Assembly (NCBI GenBank): GCA_002402465.1
Contig: DHFW01000049.1
Span: 186,001-250,000, forward strand
Length of the DNA: 64,000 bases
Source: Bacteroidales bacterium UBA4814
Lineage (GTDB): Bacteria; Bacteroidota; Bacteroidia; Bacteroidales; UBA7960
Reading direction: 5' to 3'
Shown here one piece after another: positions 1-8,837 of the stretch. Position 1 is the first letter of the stretch. Every line of letters begins with the position of its first letter. The notes beneath the pieces were generated by a model. That model ran no database searches. It was not told where the DNA came from and was given only the letters and a program-made list of their open reading frames with translations. The position numbers were made by a program, and so were the translations under genes.

Positions 1-2
1 CC

Positions 3-185
3 TTTGTCAAAGCGTTTCGCAAAAAACACCTGGATACCACCTGTCGTAAACTGCTGGGGGTGGACCTTGGAACGGAAGAGGGACAGAAAGAGGCTTCAGA
101 AAATCCTGCATACAAAAGAAAATGCACTGCCTACGTGACCGACGCGGTGAAAATTCTGGAGAGAGATATTTTGAAGTTGCAATAA
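3..185 (+). CDS. C_GCAxxG_C_C-type redox protein, C-terminal end (partial)
   Basis: Open frame from the window edge to TAA at 183-185, about 60 residues; the start lies outside. The tail carries two well-spaced cysteines, one in TCRKLLG and one in KCTAYV, followed by an ILE-rich end. This matches the C-terminal part of the putative redox-active C_GCAxxG_C_C family, in which the early GCAxxG motif (outside this window) and the two late cysteines are conserved. Members are thought to bind a metal or act in redox chemistry, but no substrate is established. The call rests on the C-terminal pattern only. Confidence 0.6.
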   Translation, partial: FVKAFRKKHLDTTCRKLLGVDLGTEEGQKEASENPAYKRKCTAYVTDAVKILERDILKLQ

Positions 186-220
186 GAAAATAAGGGCTTC
201 TATTGAGGCTCTTCTTTTTG

Positions 221-565
221 TTAATGCTGGTAATACACCTTGCTCACCATTTTCCAGCCATCCTCAAATTTATATAGCGAGATATAATCTGTAAAAATGC
301 GCTGCCTGTCGCGGTGCAGCTCCAGTTTTACCAAGGCCTCCGTACCGGTAATCTCCACTTCAAGGAATTTTCCTGTAATGTTTGGCGGTGTCGAGAGCGG
401 ATTGGCCTGGCGTTGCTCAACCCGTTCCATCCAGTCTTTAATACTTAGTTTCGACATTTGCCCATCGCGACACAGCAGAATCTCAAAATCGGGATGAAAA
501 CCTTTGCGGGCCACCTCAAGGTCGCCCAGGTTTTGCATGGCATCGATATAGGCTTCATGCACCAC
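221..565 (-). CDS. Secreted NTF2-like / putative lumazine-binding family protein
   Basis: The GTG at 565 gives 114 residues, but coding similarity clearly continues upstream in the same frame (EEEAVIKVVHEAYIDAMQ), preceded by a hydrophobic stretch ending LFAQS that looks like a signal peptide with a typical Bacteroidota AQ cleavage site. The fold signature is that of small SnoaL/NTF2-like proteins (DxxV...Y..A...GD...., then a beta-rich half with DYISLYKFEDGWKMVSKVYY). These are exported proteins without a known reaction. The true start is probably the ATG at 674-672, reachable only with a one-base shift in a homopolymer (see the separate entry). Function unknown. Confidence 0.6.
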   Translation of the reverse strand: MVHEAYIDAMQNLGDLEVARKGFHPDFEILLCRDGQMSKLSIKDWMERVEQRQANPLSTPPNITGKFLEVEITGTEALVKLELHRDRQRIFTDYISLYKFEDGWKMVSKVYYQH

Positions 566-674
566 TTTAATTACCGCTTCTTCTTCGCTTTGCGCGAAAA
601 GGGCAGTTGGCAGGCAAAAGAGAAGAAAGATAAAGATTAGTACCTTATCTTTTAACTTGATGTTTTTTTGGCAT
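566..674 (-). other. Out-of-frame N-terminal signal peptide region of the NTF2-like gene
   Basis: In the frame of the downstream gene this stretch encodes a lysine-rich start and a hydrophobic core (KDKVLIFIFLLF...LFAQS), a convincing signal peptide, but no ATG, GTG or TTG occurs in that frame before an upstream stop. The ATG at 674-672 is in the neighbouring frame. Removing one base from the run of seven A (T run 663-669 on the + strand) would join ATG to the signal peptide (MPKNIKLKDKVLIF). Either a sequencing/assembly indel, a real frameshift, or slippage. Confidence 0.5.
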
Positions 675-878
675 AATATTTTTAACCGACTTCTGTAACT
701 CTTTATTGACGGGTATTACAGAAGAAATTTTTTTATCCAACTTTTTAAAACCTGTTTGGTTCTGGCTTGTCCAGGTTAGGTTTTGAATGTCTCGTGATCA
801 AAGTCCGGTTTGGGGAACCTTGCAAGGTTATCAAAATTATAAAAATAAACGTTTAAAACAACCGTTGCTGAAACACGT

Positions 879-1730
879 TCAGATTTCCAGTAATTTGCTG
901 AAGAGTGCCTCAAGATCAGCCTCCAGCGAAGGGTTTTCTTTTAACAGGTGGTTAATGTAAGCTTCGCCCCCGGCATAAAATGCCAGCCGGCTGAGGCTGC
1001 CGCTGCGTCCCACCCGGTTGTTTTCGAGGCCGAGTTGATGCCTGAGTTTATTTTCAATAAATAATGCGAAGCCTTCTTTCCATTCCTGCCAAACCATATA
1101 TTGGTAATCGAAAGGGCTTAGCATAGATTGCAGTGCTTTCCGGTTTAGCCAAATGCCTTCGTCATCGTCAATGTCGAGCGCATGTATAAATCGCCGGTAA
1201 GTCTCTTCCACGCTTTTTTCCCCGTAAGGGAAAGGGTACAACATCTCCCACATGTAATCTTGGTTTTCGTTTGCGTGGAGGGCCAGGGGCAGGCTCTGGC
1301 GCAGGGCAGGCTCCACGGTTTCCCATTGGTGGCAGTGGATAAACTCATGAAAAATTGTAACATAACCCAGGGGGGTATCGAACACATCACCGGTGACTAT
1401 ACATGCGGCCTTTCCCCCGTAAAAATCGAGCGGGAAGGCCGCCCGCACCCCTTCAGGCACGGGCATGTTTGTGGGTGAGTGAACTACCAGCTCGTATCTG
1501 GTTTTTTCAGAATTCAGGTCAAAAACATAAAAATGGTCGTTCTGCACCACTGCAATGGGGTAGAGGTGCTTCACAAAGGGATGCACACCTTTGAGGATGT
1601 CGCGGTATTCAAACACCCGCACCAAGGGCTCCTTATACTGACGGGCCACCGCATCGGCCGTCAGCATGGGTGCGCCGGCAAGTTGCCCCATTAGCAGCAT
1701 GGAAAGAAAAAATAGCTTGACTGATTTCAT
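879..1730 (-). CDS. Secreted HExxH zinc metalloprotease-like protein
   Basis: 283 residues with an N-terminal signal peptide (MKSVKLFFLSMLLMGQLAGA). Around residue 128 it carries HEFIHCHQ, an HExxH zinc-binding motif, and about 90 residues later WQEWKEGFALFIENK, where a glutamate could be the third zinc ligand (gluzincin arrangement). Likely exported to the periplasm or outside. No named family is recognised; the short HExxH plus distant E/G-F pattern resembles uncharacterised Bacteroidota metallohydrolases. The ATG at 1730 follows a good -7 box (1757-1764, minus). Confidence 0.65.
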   Translation of the reverse strand: MKSVKLFFLSMLLMGQLAGAPMLTADAVARQYKEPLVRVFEYRDILKGVHPFVKHLYPIAVVQNDHFYVFDLNSEKTRYELVVHSPTNMPVPEGVRAAFPLDFYGGKAACIVTGDVFDTPLGYVTIFHEFIHCHQWETVEPALRQSLPLALHANENQDYMWEMLYPFPYGEKSVEETYRRFIHALDIDDDEGIWLNRKALQSMLSPFDYQYMVWQEWKEGFALFIENKLRHQLGLENNRVGRSGSLSRLAFYAGGEAYINHLLKENPSLEADLEALFSKLLEI

Positions 1731-1756
1731 TATTTTTTAAGGCTTTAATGCCATTT

Positions 1757-1764
1757 CAAATTTA
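1757..1764 (-). promoter_or_regulatory. -7 promoter box TAAATTTG
   Basis: On the minus strand TAAATTTG fits the Bacteroidota -7 consensus TAnnTTTG and lies 26 bp before the ATG of the HExxH protein. No clear -33 TTG was seen. Confidence 0.45.
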
Positions 1765-1813
1765 ATGAAAAATGCCTGAAAACCAGCCGAAAAGCCATTA
1801 TTTTTATTTTTTG

Positions 1814-1821
1814 TATCTTTG
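1814..1821 (+). promoter_or_regulatory. -7 promoter box TATCTTTG before the trehalose island
   Basis: TATCTTTG is an exact match to TAnnTTTG. It lies 43 bp before ATG 1865, giving a leader of about 37 nt. It is the only strong box upstream of the island, so it probably drives at least the first two genes. Confidence 0.6.
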
Positions 1822-1864
1822 TAATTACTTGAATTTCTGCATTATAATTTTTAACATTTATTTT

Positions 1865-4800
1865 ATGAACACAAACGTTTCTGAAAAAAACAATCCCTTA
1901 TGGTATAAAGATGCCATCATTTATCAGGCGCATGTGCGCTCTTTTTTCGATAGCAATGGTGATGGCATTGGCGATTTCAGAGGACTTATTCAGAAACTCG
2001 ATTACATACAAAGCCTGGGTGTGAATGCGCTTTGGCTGCTGCCCTTTTACCCTTCGCCCCTGAAGGATGGCGGGTACGATATTGCCGATTTTACCGGTAT
2101 TCATCCCTCATACGGCACCCTGGCCGATTTCAAACGTTTTATAAAAGAGGCTCACCGGCGAGGCCTGCGAATAATTACCGAGCTGGTACTTAACCACACT
2201 TCTACCGAGCACCGGTGGTTCCAACGGGCCCGCAAGGCCAAACCCGGAAGCCTGTATCGCGATTTTTATGTGTGGAGCGATACGCCCGAAAAATATCAGG
2301 ATGCCCGCATTATTTTTCAGGATTTTGAAGTGTCGAACTGGACCTACGACCACGAAGCCAGGGCTTATTACTGGCATCGCTTTTATTCGCACCAGCCCGA
2401 CCTGAACTTCGAAAACCCGAGAGTGCAGCAGGAAATTTACAAAATATTGGATTTCTGGTTTCAGATTGGGGTGGATGGCTTTCGCCTGGATGCGGTGCCT
2501 TATCTTTTCGAGGCCGAAGGCACCAACTGCGAGAACCTGCCCCAAACCCATGAATACCTGAAAAAACTTCGCAAATATGTAGACGAAAATTATCAGGATA
2601 AACTGCTGCTTGCCGAAGCCAATCAGTGGCCCAACGACTCGCGCGATTATTTTGGTGACGGAGACGAATGCCACATGGCTTTTCATTTTCCGCTGATGCC
2701 CCGCTTGTATATGGCCCTGCGCATGGAAGACCGTTTTCCGGTGGTCGATATCATGGAACAGACCCCGCAGATTCCGGATAACTGCCAGTGGGCCATTTTC
2801 CTGCGCAACCACGATGAGCTGACCCTCGAAATGGTTTCTGACGAAGAGCGCGATTACATGTACAAATCGTTTGCAAAAGATCCGGAAAAGAGGATCAATG
2901 TGGGTATCCGCCGGAGGCTTTTTCCACTTCTGGGCAACGATACCCGCAGCATCGAGATGCTTAACTTTTTGCTATTCTCCATGCCAGGAACGCCCATAGT
3001 TTACTATGGCGATGAAATTGGCATGGGCGACAATTACTACCTGGGCGACCGCGACGGGGTGCGCACCCCCATGCAATGGTCGCCCGATAAAAATGCAGGC
3101 TTTTCGACAGCAGATCCACAAAAGCTGTTTCTTCCCGTAGTAATAGATTACAACTATCACTACGCCACCGTGAACGTAGAAAACCAGGAGCGTAATCCTT
3201 CGTCATTTCTTTGGTGGAAGCGCAGGGTAATTAATAAACGTAAACAATTTAAGGCATTTGGCCGCGGAAGCATACGCTTTATCAATACCAACAATCCCAA
3301 GGTGCTTGCCTTTGTCAGGGAGTTTGAAGAAGAGACCATACTGGTGGTGGTTAACCTTTCGCGCTATTCGCAGAGCGTGGAGCTCGACCTGCATGAATTT
3401 GCCGGGTCGGTGCCTATGGAGGTGTTCAGCCGAAACGACTTTCCGCTTATTTCGGAGGAGCCCTGGAAGTTCAGCATGCAGTTCAAAAATTATTTCTGGT
3501 TCGAGCTGCGTAAGCCCGGCAAAGAAATGGCCGTCGCAGCAATAAGCAGCGAGCCCCTTCAGTTCAGTGCCCAACAATGGCTCGAAATGAAGCCTTCATT
3601 GCAGCATACTATCAAGCAATCTATTTATGGTTATATCCTTCAGAGTAAATGGTTCCGGGGCGATGCCCGGAAGTTGCGCGACATAAAGGTTATTGATGTA
3701 ATTTCTTTACAGAAAAAGAAGCAGACCCCCTACCTGTTTATTCTGCAGCTCGATCTGATAGAAGGGAACAAAGATGTTTACGTTATGCCGGTTTCGCTGG
3801 TAACGAATACTATAGCCGTTGAGGTGCGATCAAAATTTCCGGATGCCGTGATTGCCCCTGTTGAAACAGAAGGTGAGGAAGGTTTGCTTTTTGACGGGGT
3901 TTACGATCAGTATTTGCATGAGGCGTTCTTAAGCTTAATCAGGAAGCGGGGCAAACTAAAGGGGATAAATGGTGAGTTGGAAGGTTCTTCGGGCCGCCTG
4001 CTTAGGCAGTTCAGCGAAAACGACTTGCCTCTGAAACCTCAGGTGGTGGCCTGCAAGTGCAGCAACACCTCGGTAACTCTGGGCGACAAGTATTTCTTCA
4101 AAATTTATCGCAGTCCACAGGAAGGTGAAAATCCCGATGTCGAGGTGTTAAAAAACCTGACCCGGCATACTGATTTTGGGCATATCCCGGCTTATGTGGG
4201 TCGCATCCATTACAATAATCCGGAGTTGGAAACGACTTCGATTGGCATGCTCGAAGACCTGATCCCTAACGCAGGCAATGCATGGGAGATGACCGAAACC
4301 GCCATCGAGAGTTTCTTTGATAAAGTGCTGAGCGAAAAGGAAGAACTGGGCAAGACTGGCACCTACCCTGAGCAGGAACTGGAGGACATTATCGGGCCAT
4401 TTTTCCTTGAAATGGTGGCTTTGCTGGGCGAGCGAACCGCACAACTGCATCAGGCCATGGCTTCCATTAAAGAGGTGAAAGGCTTTGAACCCGAGCCATT
4501 CTCAATACTCTACCAGAAATCATTGTACCAGTCGATGCGTACCTTTGCCAAGCGCACCTTTGCTTTTGCTAAAACCCGCATGGAAAAACTGAAAACCGAC
4601 AAGCAGGAGTTGCTAAGGGATGTATTGGAAGAGCAGAACGTTTATCTCGATCATATGCAGCAGATACTGGAGCAGGGCAAGATCGACACCTTTAAGATCC
4701 GGATTCACGGAAACTTTAAACTCGACAAACTGCTGTTTACAGGTAAGGATTTTATATTTACCGATTTCGAAGGCGAAGTGGAGTTCCCGATCAGTATCAG

Positions 4801-5167
4801 AAAAATTAAGCACTGCCCTCTTAAAGATGTGGCTTCTATTCTTACCTCCTTCCATTACATCATTTACGATGGATATTTCAATCGAAAGGAATTTGTTCCA
4901 GTGGATGAAAACTTCCTGAAGCCTCTGGTTGAACGCTGGTATGAAAAAGTGTTCGGAACCTTTACAAGCGCTTATGTTGCCGAAGCCCGAAAAACAAGCC
5001 TTATTCCGGTAAGCGACAGGCATGTAAGAGACCTGATTGATCTTTACATTTTTGAAAAGGCAGTGCGCGAGATCGGCAATTTTATTGAAAACGAGCCCCG
5101 CTCGCTTATTATCCCCGTTAAGGCTTTGCGCCGGATCAAAGACAGAATAGAACAACAGAAAGCTTAA
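1865..5167 (+). CDS. treS: Trehalose synthase fused to a maltokinase-like domain
   Basis: 1100 residues. The N-terminal half (about 10-560) is a GH13 trehalose synthase, which interconverts maltose and trehalose: it shows the opening WYKDAIIYQAHVRSFFD, the nucleophile in DGFRLDAVPYLFE, the acid/base in LLAEANQW and the RNHDEL motif. The C-terminal half (about 600-1095) resembles maltokinase (Mak/Pep2), which makes maltose 1-phosphate; it keeps a lysine in KYFFKIYRS and the metal-binding Asp in FTDFEGE. The catalytic loop normally HGDxHxxQ reads HGNFKLDK, so kinase activity is doubtful. The ATG at 1865 is chosen because upstream frame codons encode a poor hydrophobic tail that overlaps the promoter. 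First gene of the island; treZ follows 30 bp later. Cytoplasmic. Confidence 0.93.
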   Translation: MNTNVSEKNNPLWYKDAIIYQAHVRSFFDSNGDGIGDFRGLIQKLDYIQSLGVNALWLLPFYPSPLKDGGYDIADFTGIHPSYGTLADFKRFIKEAHRRGLRIITELVLNHTSTEHRWFQRARKAKPGSLYRDFYVWSDTPEKYQDARIIFQDFEVSNWTYDHEARAYYWHRFYSHQPDLNFENPRVQQEIYKILDFWFQIGVDGFRLDAVPYLFEAEGTNCENLPQTHEYLKKLRKYVDENYQDKLLLAEANQWPNDSRDYFGDGDECHMAFHFPLMPRLYMALRMEDRFPVVDIMEQTPQIPDNCQWAIFLRNHDELTLEMVSDEERDYMYKSFAKDPEKRINVGIRRRLFPLLGNDTRSIEMLNFLLFSMPGTPIVYYGDEIGMGDNYYLGDRDGVRTPMQWSPDKNAGFSTADPQKLFLPVVIDYNYHYATVNVENQERNPSSFLWWKRRVINKRKQFKAFGRGSIRFINTNNPKVLAFVREFEEETILVVVNLSRYSQSVELDLHEFAGSVPMEVFSRNDFPLISEEPWKFSMQFKNYFWFELRKPGKEMAVAAISSEPLQFSAQQWLEMKPSLQHTIKQSIYGYILQSKWFRGDARKLRDIKVIDVISLQKKKQTPYLFILQLDLIEGNKDVYVMPVSLVTNTIAVEVRSKFPDAVIAPVETEGEEGLLFDGVYDQYLHEAFLSLIRKRGKLKGINGELEGSSGRLLRQFSENDLPLKPQVVACKCSNTSVTLGDKYFFKIYRSPQEGENPDVEVLKNLTRHTDFGHIPAYVGRIHYNNPELETTSIGMLEDLIPNAGNAWEMTETAIESFFDKVLSEKEELGKTGTYPEQELEDIIGPFFLEMVALLGERTAQLHQAMASIKEVKGFEPEPFSILYQKSLYQSMRTFAKRTFAFAKTRMEKLKTDKQELLRDVLEEQNVYLDHMQQILEQGKIDTFKIRIHGNFKLDKLLFTGKDFIFTDFEGEVEFPISIRKIKHCPLKDVASILTSFHYIIYDGYFNRKEFVPVDENFLKPLVERWYEKVFGTFTSAYVAEARKTSLIPVSDRHVRDLIDLYIFEKAVREIGNFIENEPRSLIIPVKALRRIKDRIEQQKA

Positions 5168-5197
5168 CCCTTGCCAAAACAGGCTGACAAGAACAAA

Positions 5198-7060
5198 ATG
5201 CAGCTTCAAGCCAACCAACAGCTTCGTCCTGGTATCCATTTTTCTGAAAATAGGCTACCCGTGGCCATCTGTTGGGCGCCCTTTGTTTCGAGGCTTGAGC
5301 TGGAGGCAGAAGGCCGGGGATGTTTTGCTTTCAGCAAGCTGAAGGACGGATACTGGAGCTGCGAATGCCCCGGCCTTAAGCCCGGAGATCGCTATTTTTT
5401 GAAAATAAATGGCAAGAAAGTCTTTCCCGACCCGGCATCGCTGTCACAGCCCGATGGGGTGCATCAAGCTTCGCAGTGTGTCGACCTTGAGGCCATCAAA
5501 AAGCAGAGATTGGCAGGCTGGAAAGGTATTCCATTGAAGGATATGGTCATTTATGAACTTCATGTTGGCACCTTTTCTCCTGCAGGAACCTTTATTGGAG
5601 TCGCCGAAAAACTTCCATACCTGAAAAGCCTGGGAGTGAATGCTATAGAGATAATGCCCGTGGCTTCCTTTCCGGGCAGCCGCAACTGGGGCTACGACGG
5701 GGTTTTTCCTTACTCGGTGCAATACTCATACGGAGGAGCCCTCTGTCTGGCACAACTGGTAAGGGCTTGCCACGAGCAGGGCATGGCCGTGATACTCGAT
5801 GTAGTTTTCAATCACCTGGGCCCTGAAGGAAATTACCTTGGCCATTTCGGGCCATATTTCAACAAAAGGCATAAAACCCCCTGGGGGCCTGCCATAAATT
5901 TTGATGGGGAGGACTGTGAGGCGGTGCGCCATTATTTCATAGAAAACGCCCTGATGTGGCTGCGCGATTTCGATATCGACGGCCTGCGCCTCGATGCCAT
6001 TCATGCCATTATTGACAAAAGCCGTAAGCACTTTTTGAAAGAACTGAGTGAAAAAGTGGAGAAACTCAACAGCGTAAAGGGCCGCAGGCACTTTCTTATC
6101 GCCGAAAGCGACCTGAACGATGTTCGGGTTATAGATAAAATAGATAATGAGGGATTTGGAATTGATTCGCAGTGGTGCGATGACTGGCATCACAGCCTGC
6201 ACGCCCTGCTAACCCGGGAGCGAATGGGCTATTATGCCGACTTTGGGAACCTGGATCATTTGGTAAAGACCTTTAACCATGCCTTTGTATATGATGGCAT
6301 TTTTTCCGGTTATCGAAACAAGGTTTTTGGCACCTCCACCAAAGGTCGGCCCGGCCATCATTTTGTGGTATATGCCCAGAATCACGATCAGGTTGGAAAC
6401 CGCATAAAAGGCGACCGGCTGAGTACAATCCTCAGCTTTGAAAGCCTGAAGCTTGCAGCGGCAGCTCTGCTCTTCAGCCCCTTTGTGCCCATGCTCTTCA
6501 TGGGAGAGGAGTATGGGGAGGAAAGCCCGTTTTTGTTCTTCACCAGCCATGGCGACAAACAATTGGTGGGAAAGGTGCGTCGCGGCCGTAAAAGAGAGTA
6601 CCGGGCATTTATGAAAGATGCCGAACTCCCGGACCCGCAGGCTGAAGAGAGTTTCATGCTTTCAAAACTGAAGTGGGATTTTCCGGGAAACCCGCAAAAA
6701 GAAAGCTTGCTGGCCTTTTATAAGAAATGTATTGGGTTGAGAAAATCCTTGCGGATTCTCAGACCCGGAACCCGGGAAAACATCCTTGCCAGGAAAATTG
6801 GCAAAGAGGCCATGCTGCTTTCTGTAAAAGGCGAAATGGAAAGTTTTCTGGCAGTTTTCAATTTTTCCGCTGAAACCTTTTCCGCTAATCTGGAGGTAAT
6901 GTCCGTGGGCAAGGCAGTTTTGCTCCTTTACTCGGCGCATAAGCAATGGGGCAGCCGGGTGGCTAACGGGCATAATCCTGCAAAAACCCAAGATGGGAAA
7001 GCCCCGGAGGTAATACTTGAACCCAGGTCGGTTGCCGTTTATTTGGTGAAAAATATCTGA
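5198..7060 (+). CDS. treZ: Malto-oligosyltrehalose trehalohydrolase
   Basis: 620 residues from ATG 5198 (a TTG at 5171 would add nine residues). An N-terminal CBM48-like domain with PDPASLSQPDGVHQ leads into a GH13 barrel with YELHVGTFSPAGTF, PGSRNWGYDGVFPYSVQ, the nucleophile in DGLRLDAIHAI, the acid/base in FLIAESDLND and QNHDQVGNR. These are the TreZ signatures rather than those of branching enzyme GlgB. It releases free trehalose from malto-oligosyltrehalose, the product of TreY. No treY lies in the window, so the partner must be elsewhere or the enzyme works on another alpha-1,4-glucan end. Thirty bp after treS, so probably co-transcribed. Confidence 0.92.
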   Translation: MQLQANQQLRPGIHFSENRLPVAICWAPFVSRLELEAEGRGCFAFSKLKDGYWSCECPGLKPGDRYFLKINGKKVFPDPASLSQPDGVHQASQCVDLEAIKKQRLAGWKGIPLKDMVIYELHVGTFSPAGTFIGVAEKLPYLKSLGVNAIEIMPVASFPGSRNWGYDGVFPYSVQYSYGGALCLAQLVRACHEQGMAVILDVVFNHLGPEGNYLGHFGPYFNKRHKTPWGPAINFDGEDCEAVRHYFIENALMWLRDFDIDGLRLDAIHAIIDKSRKHFLKELSEKVEKLNSVKGRRHFLIAESDLNDVRVIDKIDNEGFGIDSQWCDDWHHSLHALLTRERMGYYADFGNLDHLVKTFNHAFVYDGIFSGYRNKVFGTSTKGRPGHHFVVYAQNHDQVGNRIKGDRLSTILSFESLKLAAAALLFSPFVPMLFMGEEYGEESPFLFFTSHGDKQLVGKVRRGRKREYRAFMKDAELPDPQAEESFMLSKLKWDFPGNPQKESLLAFYKKCIGLRKSLRILRPGTRENILARKIGKEAMLLSVKGEMESFLAVFNFSAETFSANLEVMSVGKAVLLLYSAHKQWGSRVANGHNPAKTQDGKAPEVILEPRSVAVYLVKNI

Positions 7061-7080
7061 CCGTATTTCTTGTATAAGCA

Positions 7081-7101
7081 CCTGTTAATTAATTTAACAG
7101 G
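7081..7101. repeat. Perfect inverted repeat between treZ and the beta-PGM gene
   Basis: CCTGTTAA-TTAAT-TTAACAGG: two perfect 8-bp arms around a 5-nt centre, about 20 bp after the treZ stop. It has no T run, so it is more likely an operator or an mRNA-processing hairpin than a terminator. The gap 7061-7244 is otherwise AT-rich and may hold an internal promoter (TATCTTTT at 7224). Confidence 0.4.
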
Positions 7102-7244
7102 GTTAGCGGCCGCTTCTCTTGCCGATTTATGATGCTTTGCTTTGCCTGATCCGGCAGTTTGGAATTCTGCCAGAATATTATTATATTCGTGATTTGTATT
7201 TATATAAAAACCCTAAATATAACTATCTTTTTAAATCGCTATTT

Positions 7245-8816
7245 ATGGAAGACCCAATAAAAGAATCCGCAGCAATAAAAAAAATCGACGCCCTTATTTT
7301 TGACCTTGATGGGGTGATAACCCAAACCCGCAAAACCCACAAAAAGGCATGGAAAGAAATGTTCGGCCAGTTTTTCGATAAGCAGTATCCTGATCAGGCA
7401 CCCTTGTCGGAAGAAGATTATCAGCAATTTATTGATGGCAAACCCCGCTACCAGGGCGTGAAGAGCTTTCTCGCCTCCAGAGGTATAGCGTTGCCTTTCG
7501 GCGATGCAGATGATGCGCCCGGTTTTGAAACTATTTGCGCATTGGGAAATATTAAAAATCAGGTTTTCAATGAGATCGTTGACCGCGACGGGGTGGAGCT
7601 TTACCAGGATACCCTGCAGTGGCTTAAAAAGTGGAAAGACAAGGGCCTGAAAACCGCCATAGTTTCTTCGAGCAAAAACTGCAAAAAAATTATTGAGGCT
7701 GCTGGCATAGAAGCCCTTTTCGATACACGGGTTGACGGCTTGGTTTCGGAAGAAGCAGGCCTGAAAGGCAAACCCGATCCTGATATCTTTACCGAAGCCG
7801 CCAAACGGTTGGAAGCCCGTCCTGAAAAATCGGTGGTATTTGAAGATGCCATTTCAGGTGTGCAAGCCGGGCAAAGTGGTTTCTTTGGCCTGGTGGTGGG
7901 AGTAAATCGCTTCGACAATCGTGAGGCTTTGCTTGAAAACGGGGCCGATATCTGCATTGAACATTTCTCTGAGCTTGATCTTGAAAGCCCGGAACTGCTT
8001 GAGGATTATTTCTCGCAGCAAGGCAAACCCATTTTCCCGGGGAACCGGGAAATTTTTGAAATTTTTGAAAAAAGAAAACCGGCTATATTTCTCGATTATG
8101 ATGGCACCCTTACACCCATTGTGCCCCGGCCCGAAGATGCCGTTCTTTCTGATAAGATGAAAGACACGCTTCGTGAACTTGCCAGGGTCTTTACCGTGGC
8201 GGTGGTTACCGGACGCGACAAGGAAGATGTGGAGAACCTGGTGGGCCTCGAAGAGATTATCTATGCCGGTAGTCACGGGTATATAATCAGCGGTCCCGGT
8301 GGGCTGTCGATGGAGCACCCCGACTCGAAAAAGATCATCCCAAAACTTGATGAGATCGAGGCCGAGCTGAAGGAACTGCTGGAGAAAAAGACCAAAGGGA
8401 CACAGCTCGATCGCAAGCGCTACGCAATTGGCATTCATTATCGCAATGCACGGCCTGAGGATGAAGTGGTTGTGCAAAAAATTGCCAGGCAAATGCTGGA
8501 TAAATATCCCGGACATAAAATAGGTGAAGGCAAAAAAATTGTAGAGATCAAACCCGATCTCGACTGGCACAAAGGCAAAGCCGTGGAGTGGATTCTTGAT
8601 GCCCTTGAACTTTCAGGAAAAAAGGAAATCATCCCCGTGTTTATTGGCGATGACATTACCGATGAGGATGCCTTTGAAACCCTTAAAGACAAAGGCATCG
8701 GAATTCTTGTTGGGGGTCACGGTCAGAAAACCCACGCTAAATATGCCCTGAAAAACGTGTTTCAGGTGAGGATATTTTTTGAAAAGCTGATTAAAATATA
8801 TGTAAACCGGCCATAA
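7245..8816 (+). CDS. Beta-phosphoglucomutase / trehalose-6-phosphate phosphatase fusion
   Basis: 523 residues from ATG 7245. The N-terminal HAD domain (about 12-260) has DLDGVI with both aspartates, SSSKN, KGKPDPDIF and FEDAISGVQAG, the pattern of beta-phosphoglucomutase, which turns beta-glucose 1-phosphate into glucose 6-phosphate. The second HAD domain (about 285-515) is OtsB: FLDYDGTLTPIV (nucleophile present), TGRDKEDV, a lysine region and GDDITDEDAF all intact, so it should dephosphorylate trehalose 6-phosphate. The gene sits 21 bp before a GH65 phosphorylase that could supply beta-glucose 1-phosphate. The fusion joins the last step of trehalose synthesis to the second step of phosphorolytic breakdown. 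Cytoplasmic. Confidence 0.88.
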   Translation: MEDPIKESAAIKKIDALIFDLDGVITQTRKTHKKAWKEMFGQFFDKQYPDQAPLSEEDYQQFIDGKPRYQGVKSFLASRGIALPFGDADDAPGFETICALGNIKNQVFNEIVDRDGVELYQDTLQWLKKWKDKGLKTAIVSSSKNCKKIIEAAGIEALFDTRVDGLVSEEAGLKGKPDPDIFTEAAKRLEARPEKSVVFEDAISGVQAGQSGFFGLVVGVNRFDNREALLENGADICIEHFSELDLESPELLEDYFSQQGKPIFPGNREIFEIFEKRKPAIFLDYDGTLTPIVPRPEDAVLSDKMKDTLRELARVFTVAVVTGRDKEDVENLVGLEEIIYAGSHGYIISGPGGLSMEHPDSKKIIPKLDEIEAELKELLEKKTKGTQLDRKRYAIGIHYRNARPEDEVVVQKIARQMLDKYPGHKIGEGKKIVEIKPDLDWHKGKAVEWILDALELSGKKEIIPVFIGDDITDEDAFETLKDKGIGILVGGHGQKTHAKYALKNVFQVRIFFEKLIKIYVNRP

Positions 8817-8837
8817 GAGGCAGAAAGGAATTTTTAA

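Noticed and set aside
5171..7060. Second island gene as glycogen branching enzyme GlgB
   Set aside because: PDPASLSQPDGVHQ, YELHVGTFSPAGTF and PGSRNWGYDGVFPYSVQ are TreZ signatures, and the HDE motif context is that of trehalohydrolase.
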